Positions 16,742 through 25,838 of a stretch of 64,000 bases of DNA are shown here, piece after piece. This DNA comes from Accumulibacter sp. GTDB taxonomy: Bacteria > Pseudomonadota > Gammaproteobacteria > Burkholderiales > Rhodocyclaceae. Made by a program: the position numbers and the translations under genes. The notes beneath the pieces are model-generated. The model saw only the letters and a program-made list of their open reading frames with translations, was not told where the DNA came from and did no database searches. The DNA lies in contig NZ_JAMTDV010000062.1 in NCBI RefSeq assembly GCF_023806565.1, positions 1-64,000 of the forward strand. The letters run 5' to 3'. Numbering within the stretch: the stretch's first letter is position 1; every line of letters starts with the position of its first letter.

Positions 16742-19051
16742 TCAGCGCTTGAGGCGGGCAAAGGCACTGGCCATCGCGCCGGTTGGTGGCGGTAGCTCCT
16801 GCGGGCGTTGCCGCGCCCGCACCGGCGGGCCGCCGGCCTTCCGTGCAGGCGGCAGGTCGTCGCTCAGGCGCATGCTCAGTGCGATTCGCTTGCGCGGCAG
16901 ATCGACCTCGATGACCTTGACCTTGACCAGGTCGCCGGCCTTGACCACCGTGCGCGGGTCCTTGACGAAGCGGTCGGCGAGCGCGGAGACATGCACCAGT
17001 CCGTCCTGATGCACGCCGATGTCGACAAAGGCACCGAAATTCGCGACGTTGGTGACCACGCCCTCCAGGATCATCCCAGGTTGCAGGTCCCTGACCGCCT
17101 CCACGCCTTCGCGGAAGGTTGCGGTGCGAAATTCCGGGCGCGGGTCGCGACCGGGCTTTTCGAGTTCCTTGAGAATATCGCAGACGGTCGGCAGGCCGAA
17201 TCTTCCATCGACGAATTTCTCCGGTGGCAGCGCCTGGAGCAGCCGCGAGTCGCCGATCACATCCCGGATGCCCTTGCCGACGTCGGCGAGGATGCGCTCG
17301 ACGAGCGGATAGGCTTCCGGGTGCACCGCCGAGCCGTCGAGTGGCTGGTCGCTCTCGTTGACGCGCAGGAAACCGGCAGCCAGTTCGAAAGTCCTGTCGC
17401 CCAGGCGCGGCACTTCGCGCAGTGCCTGCCGGTTGCGGAAGGCGCCGTGCCGGTCGCGGTGAGCGACGATGTTTGCCGCCAGCGTCGATGTCAGCCCGGA
17501 GACTCGGGTCAGCAAGGCCGCCGAGGCGGTGTTGACATCGACGCCGACGGCGTTCACGCAATCCTCGACGACCGCGTCGAGTGCGCGGGCGAGCCGGGTC
17601 TGGCTGACATCGTGCTGGTACTGGCCGACACCGATCGCCTTCGGATCGATCTTGACCAGTTCGGCGAGCGGGTCCTGCAGGCGGCGGGCGATCGATACCG
17701 CACCGCGCAGGCTGACGTCGAGGTCGGGAAATTCGCGAGAGGCGTACTCCGACGCCGAGTAGACCGACGCGCCGGCCTCGGAGACGACGAGCTTGCGCAG
17801 ATGCAGATCCGGTTGTCTCCGGATCAGCTCGGCGGCGAGGCGATCGGTCTCGCGCGAGGCGGTGCCGTTGCCGATGCTGACCAGTTGGACCCGGTGCTTG
17901 CGCGCCAGCGTGGCCAGCACATGCAGCGATCCTTCCCAGTCGCGACGGGGTTCGTGGGGGTAAATCGTTGCGGTTTCGAGCAGTTTGCCGGTAGCGTCGA
18001 CGACGGCGACCTTGACGCCCGTACGCAGACCGGGGTCGAGGCCGATCGTAGCGTGCTTGCCGGCCGGCGCGGCGAGCAGCAGATCGTGCAGGTTGGCGCC
18101 GAAAACGCGGATCGCCTCGGCTTCGGCGCGCTCGCGCAGAGCGCCGATCAGTTCCAGTTCGAGCTGCAGCGAAACCTTGATCCGCCAGGTCCAGCGCACC
18201 GTCTCGGCGAGCCATGGATCGGCCGGGCGGCCCTGGTCGACGATCCCGAAGTGCCGCGCGATGCGTACCTCGCAGGGGTGGCGGACGCCCGCCGGCGGGT
18301 CGAGCTCGCTGTCGAGGACCAGCGCCAGTTGCAGCATGTCCTGGCTGCGGCCACGCAGGAGTGCCAGCGCGCGATGCGACGGGATCGCGACGATCGCTTC
18401 CGAATAGGCGAAATAATCCTGAAAGTTGGCTGCCTCGGCTTCCTTGCCCGCCACCACCGTCGACTTCAGCACGCCGCGCGCTTCGAGCAGAGCGCGCAGT
18501 TCGCCGAGCAGGCCGGCATCCTCGGCGAACTGTTCCATCAGAATCTGGCGGGCGCCGTCGAGGACGCTGCGCACGTCGGCGAAACCGGCTTCGGCGTTTA
18601 CATAGCGTGCGGCTTCACTTTCCGGCGACAAGGTCGGATTGGCCAGGAGTGCCTCGGCGAGCGGCGCAAGACCGGCGGCACGCGCCATCTGCGCCTTGCT
18701 GCGCCGTTTCGGCTTGTAGGGAAGATAGAGATCCTCGAGTCGCTGCTTGCTTTCGGCAGCGTCGATCGCGGCCGCCAGTTCGGGAGTGAGCTTGCCCTGG
18801 TTGTCGATCGACGCCAGGATGACGCTGCGCCGTTCTTCCAGCTCGCGCAGATAGCCCAGGCGCTCCTCCAGCGTGCGCAACTGGGCGTCGTCGAGTTCGC
18901 CGGTCACTTCCTTTCGGTACCGGGCGATGAAGGGCACGCTGGCGCCGTCGTCCAGCAGCGCAGCGGTGGCCAGCACCTGCGCCGGGCGGCAGCCGATCTC
19001 GGCGGCGATCGTGGCGACGATCCTGCGGGAATTTTCCGGCTTCGTGGGCAT
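16742..19051 (-). CDS. tex: Tex-family RNA-binding transcription accessory protein
   Basis: This full-length 769-residue Tex/YhgF protein shows the N-terminal helical Tex domain ([11 protein letters not shown]), a central YqgF-like RNase H fold ([16 protein letters not shown] near 340) and helix-hairpin-helix repeats (DVNTAS...LTRVSGL near 510). A C-terminal S1 RNA-binding domain ([17 protein letters not shown] near 645-660) is followed by a basic tail. Tex binds nucleic acid and influences transcription and RNA turnover. The ATG start is well placed. The 249-bp gap to the divergent fliW gene should contain its promoter. Confidence 0.95.
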   Translation of the reverse strand: MPTKPENSRRIVATIAAEIGCRPAQVLATAALLDDGASVPFIARYRKEVTGELDDAQLRTLEERLGYLRELEERRSVILASIDNQGKLTPELAAAIDAAESKQRLEDLYLPYKPKRRSKAQMARAAGLAPLAEALLANPTLSPESEAARYVNAEAGFADVRSVLDGARQILMEQFAEDAGLLGELRALLEARGVLKSTVVAGKEAEAANFQDYFAYSEAIVAIPSHRALALLRGRSQDMLQLALVLDSELDPPAGVRHPCEVRIARHFGIVDQGRPADPWLAETVRWTWRIKVSLQLELELIGALRERAEAEAIRVFGANLHDLLLAAPAGKHATIGLDPGLRTGVKVAVVDATGKLLETATIYPHEPRRDWEGSLHVLATLARKHRVQLVSIGNGTASRETDRLAAELIRRQPDLHLRKLVVSEAGASVYSASEYASREFPDLDVSLRGAVSIARRLQDPLAELVKIDPKAIGVGQYQHDVSQTRLARALDAVVEDCVNAVGVDVNTASAALLTRVSGLTSTLAANIVAHRDRHGAFRNRQALREVPRLGDRTFELAAGFLRVNESDQPLDGSAVHPEAYPLVERILADVGKGIRDVIGDSRLLQALPPEKFVDGRFGLPTVCDILKELEKPGRDPRPEFRTATFREGVEAVRDLQPGMILEGVVTNVANFGAFVDIGVHQDGLVHVSALADRFVKDPRTVVKAGDLVKVKVIEVDLPRKRIALSMRLSDDLPPARKAGGPPVRARQRPQELPPPTGAMASAFARLKR

Positions 19052-19121
19052 CGGCGTTGGCAGCTCGGGGCGTGCGCGAAAAGGCGCAAACTATGCAGAA
19101 TCGGAAGGCAAAACTCAAGGC

Positions 19122-19139
19122 GTGCGATGCGCATCGCAC
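19122..19139. promoter_or_regulatory. Perfect 18-bp palindrome between tex and fliW
   Basis: GTGCGATGCGCATCGCAC is a perfect palindrome with no central spacer, in the 249-bp divergent intergenic region. Its position suits an operator controlling tex, fliW or both. No known regulator motif was recognised. Confidence 0.45.
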
Positions 19140-19300
19140 TTCTGATGTGTCGATCTCCACAACGGGCGGCTGCGGCATGGCTCGCCGGTCGATGCTGCCG
19201 CGCGCATCTTCGCACATCGGGCGAATTGCCGCCGCGCGCTGATTCGGGTTACATTGCCAGCCTTCGGCACGCGTGCATGCGGCCGCGGGACGGGGAAGCC

Positions 19301-19732
19301 ATGAAAATCGATCTCGAACATTTCGGTCTCAGGGACGTGCCGGTGGATCCGGACAGCGTGTTCACCTTTGCCGATGGTCTGGCCGGCTTTCCCGATTGCA
19401 GGCGATTCAAGATCTTTCACGAGGAAGGTGACAAGCCCGCGGTGTTCTGGCTGCAGTCGCTCGATGACGTGACCGTGATGTTCCCGATCGTCGTTCCCGA
19501 GACGCTCGACCTCGCCTATCAGATCGAGCTCTCCGACGCGGATTGCGAGCTGCTCGGTTTGCAGACTGCCGACGAGGCAGCGGTGGTGGTGATCGTCTAC
19601 CGCGATGCAGCGGCGGAGGGAAGAATCGCTGCCAATACCCGTTCGCCGATCATCCTGAATCTCGGCAACCGGCGCGCGATGCAGAAGGTACTGCAGGAAG
19701 TCCGGCCCAGCCTGCTTTTTCGCGCGCGCTGA
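19301..19732 (+). CDS. fliW: Flagellar assembly factor FliW
   Basis: This is a 143-residue FliW. The family binds cytosolic flagellin and the translational regulator CsrA, releasing CsrA when flagellin accumulates and so matching flagellin synthesis to export. The sequence shows the family pattern FADGLAGFPDCRRF near 24-38 and MFPIVVPE near 62, and ends in a C-terminal RPSLLFRAR. The reading frame extends far upstream over tex, but the ATG at 19301 follows a purine-rich CGGGGAAG site and gives the standard length. No csrA or fliC is in the window. Confidence 0.88.
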   Translation: MKIDLEHFGLRDVPVDPDSVFTFADGLAGFPDCRRFKIFHEEGDKPAVFWLQSLDDVTVMFPIVVPETLDLAYQIELSDADCELLGLQTADEAAVVVIVYRDAAAEGRIAANTRSPIILNLGNRRAMQKVLQEVRPSLLFRAR

Positions 19733-19835
19733 GTGGCGTTGCGCGGCCTGGCGTTCGCGCCACCGCCCGCTGGCTGCCGCGTGCGTTCGTCCCGATCGCG
19801 TGCGGCTGCTCACCTTGACGACTGGAGTGCCTGCC

Positions 19836-20285
19836 ATGCGAAACTTTCTATCGCTCGCACTGTGGCTCGTTGCCACGATCGCCGTTGCTGCCGAGGGAGT
19901 ACCACCGGCCGGCAAGGTCAAGCGTTGCGAGGGCAGCGTGACCGTCGATCGAGCCGGCCTGGCGCAGGCGGCGCAGGTCGGTACGCTGGTGCAAGTGGGG
20001 GACCGCATCCGTACTGGCGCGGATGGTGCCGTCGGCATCACCCTGGCCGACGATACCCTGCTCACCGCCGGCCCGCGCAGCACCCTGCTGATCGAGGAAT
20101 TCCGCTTCAACAGCACGACGCACGAGGGAAACTTCCTCGCCACGCTGGTAAAGGGTACGCTGAGCGTGGTCACCGGCCTGATCGCCAAGCACGAACCGCA
20201 GAACGTGCGCTTGCGGACGCCCAACGTGGTGCTCGGCGTGCGCGGCACCGAGTTCATCGTCGAAGCGCGCGGAGACGACGAATGA
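19836..20285 (+). CDS. Secreted FecR-domain protein
   Basis: This 149-residue exported protein has an N-terminal signal peptide (MRNFLSLALWLVATIAVAAEG) and a FecR domain (VGDRIRTGADGAVGITLADDT; TPNVVLGVRGTEF). The domain occurs in periplasmic sensors, but here there is no anti-sigma helix. The ATG at 19836, with a CTGGAG site, is preferred to an upstream GTG because it places the signal peptide at the N-terminus. Its stop overlaps the start of the OmpA-like lipoprotein (ATGA), and a CHASE2 cyclase follows, so all three form an operon. Confidence 0.82.
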   Translation: MRNFLSLALWLVATIAVAAEGVPPAGKVKRCEGSVTVDRAGLAQAAQVGTLVQVGDRIRTGADGAVGITLADDTLLTAGPRSTLLIEEFRFNSTTHEGNFLATLVKGTLSVVTGLIAKHEPQNVRLRTPNVVLGVRGTEFIVEARGDDE

Positions 20286-20872
20286 GACCTGCGGTCGCTG
20301 GCTGCTGGGTTCTTGCGCTGTGTCTCTCGGCCTGTGCGCGCCTGACCGACCACGTCGTCCTGTTGCCGGCACCGGACGGCAGCAGCGGATCACTGGTGGT
20401 TGCCGCTGCCGCCGGCGAAGTGGTGCTCGCGGAGCCCTTTGCCGCCGCTGACGTCGCCGGCGGCAAGGCGACCCGCACCGCCAGCAGCGCGAACATGGTG
20501 CGCGAAAGCTATGGCCGCCTGCTGGCCATGCAACCGCCGCGGCCGCGAAGCTACCTGCTCTATTTCGAGTTCGCCAGGACGGTGCTCACGGCCGAGTCGC
20601 GCGCCCTGCTGCCGCGCATCCGCGCCGAGGTGGCGGCGCTGCCGGCAGGCGAAGCGGTGGTCATCGGGCACACTGACCGGGTGGGCAGCCTGGCCGACAA
20701 CGACCGCCTGTCGCTGCAGCGCGCCGGCATGGTGCGCGAGTTGCTGGTGGCGGCCGGCGTAGGACGTGACGCGATCACCGTTGCCGGCCGCGGCGAACGT
20801 GAACCGGCCGTGCCGACCGCCGACAATGTTGCGGAAGCGCGCAACCGCCGTGTCGAAATCAAGCTCCGTTGA
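20282..20872 (+). CDS. OmpA-domain lipoprotein
   Basis: This 196-residue lipoprotein has a lipobox ending LSAC (lipidated Cys18). A ~75-residue linker precedes a C-terminal OmpA/MotB-like peptidoglycan-binding domain (VIGHTDRVGS...NDRLSLQRA, ending NRRVEIKLR). It probably anchors the outer membrane, or the partner FecR protein, to peptidoglycan. The start overlaps the FecR stop by 4 bases, and the C-terminus overlaps the start of the cyclase gene, indicating tight coupling. Confidence 0.85.
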   Translation: MRPAVAGCWVLALCLSACARLTDHVVLLPAPDGSSGSLVVAAAAGEVVLAEPFAAADVAGGKATRTASSANMVRESYGRLLAMQPPRPRSYLLYFEFARTVLTAESRALLPRIRAEVAALPAGEAVVIGHTDRVGSLADNDRLSLQRAGMVRELLVAAGVGRDAITVAGRGEREPAVPTADNVAEARNRRVEIKLR

Positions 20873-22934
20873 GCCTCGCTCAACCTTGCTTCGCGGCTTG
20901 GCCTCGGTCGACCTGCGGCAATGGCTGAGCGTCGCACTGCTCGGCGTGCTGCTCGCCTACAGCCTGCACCATGTCGATATCGATCCGCTGCGTCGCCTGG
21001 ACGCCTTCCTCTACGACGTGCGCGTGCGCTGGTTCGCGCACGAGGCGGTCAACGAGAGGATCGCGATCGTCGATATCGACCAGCGTTCCCTGGCCGAGAT
21101 CGGCCGCTGGCCGTGGAATCGGGCTGTTCTTGCCGAATTGATCGAGCGCATCTTCGAAACGTATGACGCCTTGCTGCTCGGCCTCGACGTGATCCTGGCC
21201 GAGGCCGACGAGAGTTCCGGGCTGGCGGCGCTCGAGCGGCTGGCGCGCGGGCGCTTGCGCCACGATCGGGCTTTCCGGGCGACCCTCGACGAGCTGCGAC
21301 CGGCGCTGGATTACGATGGGCGTCTGGCGGCGACGATCGGCCGTCATCCGGTGATTCTCGGTTTCCATCTGTCGGCCGGCGCGCCGGCGGCGAAGAGCGG
21401 CGCTCTGCCGACTGCCTTGCCGGCGATGGCGGAGCAGGCGGCACAGTTTTCCCAGTGGAACGGTTACGGCGGCAATTTGCCGATCCTGCAGCAGGCCGCC
21501 AGCGGTGCCGGATTCCTGGGCGCGCCGGTCGATCGCGACGGAGTGACGCGGCGGGCCTGGCTGCTGGCGACCTGCGACGGACAGGTCTACGCAGCTCTGG
21601 CGCTGGTGATGGCGCAGACCTTGCTGGGCAATCCCGTATGGCAACTGCGCTTTGCCGAGCGCGCACCGTGGCAGATGACCGGCGCGACGATCGAGGCGAT
21701 CGAACTGTCGGCAGCGCGTGGACTGCTGCGCATCCCGGTGGCCGCGCAGGCGGCCGTGCTGCTGCCTTTCCGCGGTGGCGAGGGGAGTTTTTCCTACCAT
21801 TCGGCAGCCGACGTGCTCGCTGGCCGTTTGCCGGCCGACAGTCTGAGCGGTCGGATCGTACTGCTCGGGACGACAGCCCCGGGCCTGCTCGACCAGCGTG
21901 TGACGCCGGTTGGCGAAGCATTCCCGGGAGTGGAGGCACATGCCAACCTGCTTGCCGGTTTGCTCGATGGTCGCCTGTTGCACGTTCCCGACTATATGCC
22001 GACGATCGAGGCAGGTCTGTTGCTGCTCGTCGGTGTCGTCCTCCTGCGTTTCCTGCCCCGGCTTTCGCCGGCGTCGGCAGTCGGCCTGTCGGCCTTGCTG
22101 CTGTTGTCGCTGACGATCATCGCCCTGCTTGCGTGGGCACGGCTGCAATGGGTGCTGCCGATGGCGGCGACGCTGTTGCTGGTGGCGGGGCTGCTTGCGC
22201 TGCACCTGTTTTTCGGTTATTTCGTCGAACGCCGCGCCAAACGACGCCTGGCGACGCTCTTCGGCCAGTACGTTCCCCCCGAGCTGGTCGACGAAATGAG
22301 CCGGGATCCGGAGCACTACACGATGGCCGGACGCAGCGCCGAACTGACCGTCCTGTTTGCCGATGTGCGGAGTTTCACGACGCTTGCCGAGAGCATGCCG
22401 CCGGACGATCTGGCGCGACTGATGAACGACTATCTGTCGGAGATGACCGACATCATTCGCAGTCATCGTGGCACGCTGGACAAATACATTGGCGATGCAA
22501 TCGTCGCTTTCTGGGGGGCGCCGCTGGAAGATGCGGAGCACGCGCGGCACGCAGTCGAAGCTGGCCTGGCGATGCAGCGTGCGCTGCGCGAAGTCAATCG
22601 GCGCTTCGTCGCGCGCGGCTGGCCGGCGTTGCGGATCGGTATCGGCATCAACAGCGGCGCGATGGTGGTCGGAGACATGGGTTCGCGCCACCGGCGCTCG
22701 TACACCGTGCTTGGTGACGCGGTGAATCTGGCGTCCCGCATCCAGAGCCTGTCCGATCGGTACGGTGCCGGTGTGATCATCGGCGAGGCCACGTTTCGCG
22801 CACTCGGTGACTGGCGCTGCCGGCCGCTGGGTCTCGTCGCGGTGCGTGGCCGCACTGCGCCGGTGGCGCTCTACGAAGCGCTCGGAGAGGTGTCGGACGG
22901 CGCCGGCGAAGAGCAAACGCACGATGCGGGCTGA
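20850..22934 (+). CDS. CHASE2-domain class III adenylate/guanylate cyclase
   Basis: This ~694-residue membrane cyclase has an N-terminal membrane helix, an extracytoplasmic CHASE2 sensor (~50-330, starting RRLDAFLYDVRVRW), three transmembrane helices near 385-460 and a C-terminal class III cyclase domain. The metal ligands are D505 (FADVRSF) and D549 (YIGDAIVAF), and GINSGAMVVGD plus LGDAVNLASRI are present. It should make cAMP or cGMP in response to an envelope signal. The GTG at 20850 gives a 23-base overlap with the lipoprotein gene; an in-frame ATG at 20826 is an alternative. Confidence 0.87.
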   Translation: MSKSSSVEPRSTLLRGLASVDLRQWLSVALLGVLLAYSLHHVDIDPLRRLDAFLYDVRVRWFAHEAVNERIAIVDIDQRSLAEIGRWPWNRAVLAELIERIFETYDALLLGLDVILAEADESSGLAALERLARGRLRHDRAFRATLDELRPALDYDGRLAATIGRHPVILGFHLSAGAPAAKSGALPTALPAMAEQAAQFSQWNGYGGNLPILQQAASGAGFLGAPVDRDGVTRRAWLLATCDGQVYAALALVMAQTLLGNPVWQLRFAERAPWQMTGATIEAIELSAARGLLRIPVAAQAAVLLPFRGGEGSFSYHSAADVLAGRLPADSLSGRIVLLGTTAPGLLDQRVTPVGEAFPGVEAHANLLAGLLDGRLLHVPDYMPTIEAGLLLLVGVVLLRFLPRLSPASAVGLSALLLLSLTIIALLAWARLQWVLPMAATLLLVAGLLALHLFFGYFVERRAKRRLATLFGQYVPPELVDEMSRDPEHYTMAGRSAELTVLFADVRSFTTLAESMPPDDLARLMNDYLSEMTDIIRSHRGTLDKYIGDAIVAFWGAPLEDAEHARHAVEAGLAMQRALREVNRRFVARGWPALRIGIGINSGAMVVGDMGSRHRRSYTVLGDAVNLASRIQSLSDRYGAGVIIGEATFRALGDWRCRPLGLVAVRGRTAPVALYEALGEVSDGAGEEQTHDAG

Positions 22935-22958
22935 CCGGTTGCCGCAATCGCCGCTCGC

Positions 22959-22986
22959 TAAAGCTGCGCAGGCCACGTGCCGTAGA
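22959..22986 (+). promoter_or_regulatory. Sigma-28 (FliA) promoter for the chemoreceptor gene
   Basis: TAAAGCTG at -35 and GCCGTAGA at -10 are separated by 12 bases, against the consensus TAAAGTTT-N11-GCCGATAA. The predicted start of transcription is about 17 bases before the ATG at 23010. Confidence 0.6.
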
Positions 22987-23009
22987 CTGCAAAAAAGTAG
23001 GAGAAGACG

Positions 23010-24725
23010 ATGATGAGGGGAACCAGAATGTATGGAGTCGCTTGGAAGATTCGTGCCGCGACGCTGTTGCAGGTGGCTGCGGCAGCGGCGGCGGGATGGC
23101 TCGGCGCTGTCGTATTCGCTGGCAGCCTCTATGGTTGGCTGGGTGCTTTCGCATTGCTGCTGTTGTTCGCTGCAGCGATTGGCCTGATCGTTGAGCGGAA
23201 TCTGGTCGCACGTCTGGAAGGTTTGCGTGACGTGATCTCCCGGATGTACCTCGATGGCGACCTGACCAAACGCGTTCCGGTCGAAGGGCGCGACGAAATC
23301 GCAGCGGTGGCCGCCCATTTCAATCGGCTGGTGGCAGAGGTTGCGACGATCGTCGGCAAGGTGCTGTTCAACTCGGCCGAGATCGGCAACGCCTCCAGAC
23401 GGTTGATCGATGACGCCAGGCGAGTCGCTTCGGGGTCTACCCAGCAACGCGAGGCCGCTCTGGCGACCGTTGGCGCGATGGCAGAGCTCACCGAGAACAT
23501 GAAACGGGTGAGTGAAAACGCCAGCGAAACCGCGAACATCTCGGAAACGGCGAGCCGTCTGTCCACCGAGGGAATGGCGATCGTTGGCAATGCTTCGGCG
23601 GAAATGGAGCGAATTGCCGTATCGGTCACCCAGTCGGCCCGGGTGGTGTGCGCGCTGGGCGAACGCTCCAAGGCGATCAGCGGCATCGTCCAGACGATTC
23701 GCGAGATTGCCGACCAGACCAATTTGCTGGCACTCAACGCGGCCATCGAGGCGGCGCGCGCCGGCGACCAGGGGCGGGGTTTCGCGGTGGTTGCCGACGA
23801 GGTGCGCAAGCTCGCGGAACGGACGTCGCAGGCAACTGGCGAAATCGGCCAGATGATTGCGGCGATCCAGAGCGAAACGGAGAGTGCGATTGCCAGTATC
23901 GAGGCAGGCAGCGGACAGGCGCGCAGCGGCGCCGAACTGGCCCAGCAGGCGGCGCAATCGCTGGAGCGCATCAACCGCGGCGCGCGCGGCACGATGGAAA
24001 AGGTCGAGGCGATTGCGGTGGCGGTGGCGCAGCAGACCCGGACCGGGCAGACGATCGCCGACCACGTGCAGAACATCCGGCAAATGGCGGAAACGAACAA
24101 CGCGGTCACTGCCGAAACGCTGCTCGCGGTCGATCATGTCGAGTGCCTGGCCGAGAATCTGGGTGAAATCAGCAATGTCTTCCGCCTGGGGAGTGCTGGC
24201 GAACACGCGATTGCGACGCACGGGCGAATGCCGGCAATCGTCAGGCAGGCGGCAGTCGCCGTTGGCGAGTTGTTCGAGAAGGCGGTCGATGCCGGCAGGA
24301 TCCGGCTGGAGGATCTGTTCGACGAGCGCTACCAGCCGATTGCGAATACCAAGCCGCAAAAGTTCCGGAGCCGCTTCGACGAGTTTACCGACCAGGCGCT
24401 GGTCCCGTTGCAGGAAAGTGTGCTTGAACAGAACCCATGGTGCACCTACGCGATTTGCATCGACCGCAATGGTTACGTGCCGACGCACAATCGCAAGTTC
24501 TCGCAACCCCTGACCGGCGACGAAAAGGTCGATTTCGTCAATAACCGCAGCAAGCGGATCTTCGACGACCCGGTTGCCAAGCGTTGCGGCAGTCATGAAC
24601 AGCCCTTCCTGCTGCAAACCTATCGTCGCGATACGGGTGAAGTCCTGCACGACATTTCGGCTCCGATCCGTGTCAAGGGCCGGCGCTGGGGGGGCTTCCG
24701 GATTGGCTACACGACCGATTCCTGA
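23010..24725 (+). CDS. Methyl-accepting chemotaxis protein with C-terminal cytosolic sensor domain
   Basis: This 571-residue receptor has two closely spaced N-terminal membrane helices with almost no periplasmic domain, then a HAMP region near 67-115. The signalling domain carries the hairpin-tip sequence [14 protein letters not shown] near 232. A ~145-residue C-terminal domain follows ([41 protein letters not shown]), a Cache-like sensor seen at the cytoplasmic end of some proteobacterial receptors. It probably detects an intracellular ligand. A GGAG ribosome site precedes the ATG, and the sigma-28 promoter links it to the flagellar regulon. Confidence 0.92.
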   Translation: MMRGTRMYGVAWKIRAATLLQVAAAAAAGWLGAVVFAGSLYGWLGAFALLLLFAAAIGLIVERNLVARLEGLRDVISRMYLDGDLTKRVPVEGRDEIAAVAAHFNRLVAEVATIVGKVLFNSAEIGNASRRLIDDARRVASGSTQQREAALATVGAMAELTENMKRVSENASETANISETASRLSTEGMAIVGNASAEMERIAVSVTQSARVVCALGERSKAISGIVQTIREIADQTNLLALNAAIEAARAGDQGRGFAVVADEVRKLAERTSQATGEIGQMIAAIQSETESAIASIEAGSGQARSGAELAQQAAQSLERINRGARGTMEKVEAIAVAVAQQTRTGQTIADHVQNIRQMAETNNAVTAETLLAVDHVECLAENLGEISNVFRLGSAGEHAIATHGRMPAIVRQAAVAVGELFEKAVDAGRIRLEDLFDERYQPIANTKPQKFRSRFDEFTDQALVPLQESVLEQNPWCTYAICIDRNGYVPTHNRKFSQPLTGDEKVDFVNNRSKRIFDDPVAKRCGSHEQPFLLQTYRRDTGEVLHDISAPIRVKGRRWGGFRIGYTTDS

Positions 24726-24752
24726 GCGGTCCGGACAGACTCGTGTGCGGGT

Positions 24753-24768
24753 TGGTGGTGGCCTTGCC
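24753..24768 (+). promoter_or_regulatory. Weak sigma-54-like site upstream of cheV1
   Basis: TGGTGGTGGCCTTGCC keeps the GG and GC dinucleotides at -24/-12 spacing and a TTGC -12 element, but has TGGT rather than TGGC. It lies ~65 bases before the first cheV start. This is a low-certainty match. Confidence 0.28.
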
Positions 24769-24833
24769 ACGCCGGCCTGCATCGGGATTGCCGGGGCCCG
24801 CTCCTCTGCGGTCCTTACATGGCGAGGAAACGA

Positions 24834-25805
24834 ATGTCAGATCTACTGAAGAGCATCGATGCACGTACCCGCTTGGCCGGCACCAACAAGCTGGAAATTC
24901 TCCTGTTTTCGCTCGGTACCGATGCGCGCACGGGCCGGCGCGAGACGTTCGGGATCAATGTGTTCAAGGTGCGCGAGGTGATGCGCACGCCGCCGATCAC
25001 CGCCGCGCCGGAGATGCCTCCCTCGGTGCAGGGGATGGTCAGCCTGCGGGGAGCGCTGGTGCCGGTCGTTGATCTTGCCCGTTATGCCGGCGTAGCCACC
25101 GACACGCCACGCTCGATCATGATCGTGACCGAATATGCGGGTCACACGCAGGGCTTTCTCGTCGAGGGGGTGGACACCATCCTGCGTCTGGACTGGAGTC
25201 AGATGCGCGTGCCGCCGGCGATGCTGCTGGCCGAGATGGGGGGCCTGGTGACTGCCGTTACCGAACTGCCTGACGGCCGCCTGGTGATGATGATGGACGT
25301 CGAGAAGGTCCTCTCGGAAACGACCGGCTATGATGACGAAATCGTCTACCGCAATATCAAGCCGATCGGGAATTCGGGCTTGACCGTGTTTTTTGCGGAC
25401 GATTCGGCGGTCGCGCGCAAGCAGATCCGGCGGACGCTGGAAGCGATGGGGGTGAAATACGTGTCCACGATCAACGGTCGGGAGGCTTGGGAAGAACTCG
25501 AAAAAATGGCGGACTATGCGCAGGCGTCCGGTCAGGCTGTAACGGAACTGATCAGCCTGTTGCTCACCGACATTGAAATGCCGGAGATGGACGGTTACAT
25601 TCTGACCAAGAAGGTGAAGTCCGACCCGCGATTCGCCGGCGTGCCGGTGATCATGCATTCATCACTGTCCGGCATGTCGAATCAGCAACTCGGCAAGTCC
25701 GTCGGCGTGGACGAATATGTGCCCAAGTTCGAACCGCAGCGTCTTTCGGAAACCTTGGCGCGCAGACTGCGGCACGAACTTCCGGCGGTGGGACAGTTGA
25801 CCTGA
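24834..25805 (+). CDS. cheV: CheV-type chemotaxis coupling protein (CheW-REC), copy 1
   Basis: This 323-residue protein has an N-terminal CheW-like domain (FGINVFKVREVMRTP; GMVSLRGALVPVVDL) and a C-terminal receiver domain with acidic pair FFADDSA near 190 and phospho-acceptor D246 (LTDIEMPEMDG). It couples receptors to CheA and may damp signalling when phosphorylated. An inserted stretch (DARTGRR) distinguishes it from the second copy. The ATG at 24834 follows a CGAGGAAACG site and is preferred to the in-frame ATG at 24819. It is followed after 33 bases by a paralogue. Confidence 0.92.
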   Translation: MSDLLKSIDARTRLAGTNKLEILLFSLGTDARTGRRETFGINVFKVREVMRTPPITAAPEMPPSVQGMVSLRGALVPVVDLARYAGVATDTPRSIMIVTEYAGHTQGFLVEGVDTILRLDWSQMRVPPAMLLAEMGGLVTAVTELPDGRLVMMMDVEKVLSETTGYDDEIVYRNIKPIGNSGLTVFFADDSAVARKQIRRTLEAMGVKYVSTINGREAWEELEKMADYAQASGQAVTELISLLLTDIEMPEMDGYILTKKVKSDPRFAGVPVIMHSSLSGMSNQQLGKSVGVDEYVPKFEPQRLSETLARRLRHELPAVGQLT

Positions 25806-25838
25806 TAGCGGATTGCCCGATCATTCTGGAGCGACACG

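Noticed and set aside
16808..19300. An ~830-codon extension upstream of fliW
   Set aside because: It runs antisense to tex, lacks motifs, and FliW has a standard-length start at 19301 with a ribosome site.
20880..24782. A 1300-codon open frame on the minus strand across the cyclase and chemoreceptor genes
   Set aside because: Its translation is Arg/Gln/His-rich with no domain. It mirrors the GC-skewed third positions of two clear plus-strand genes, so it is a shadow frame.
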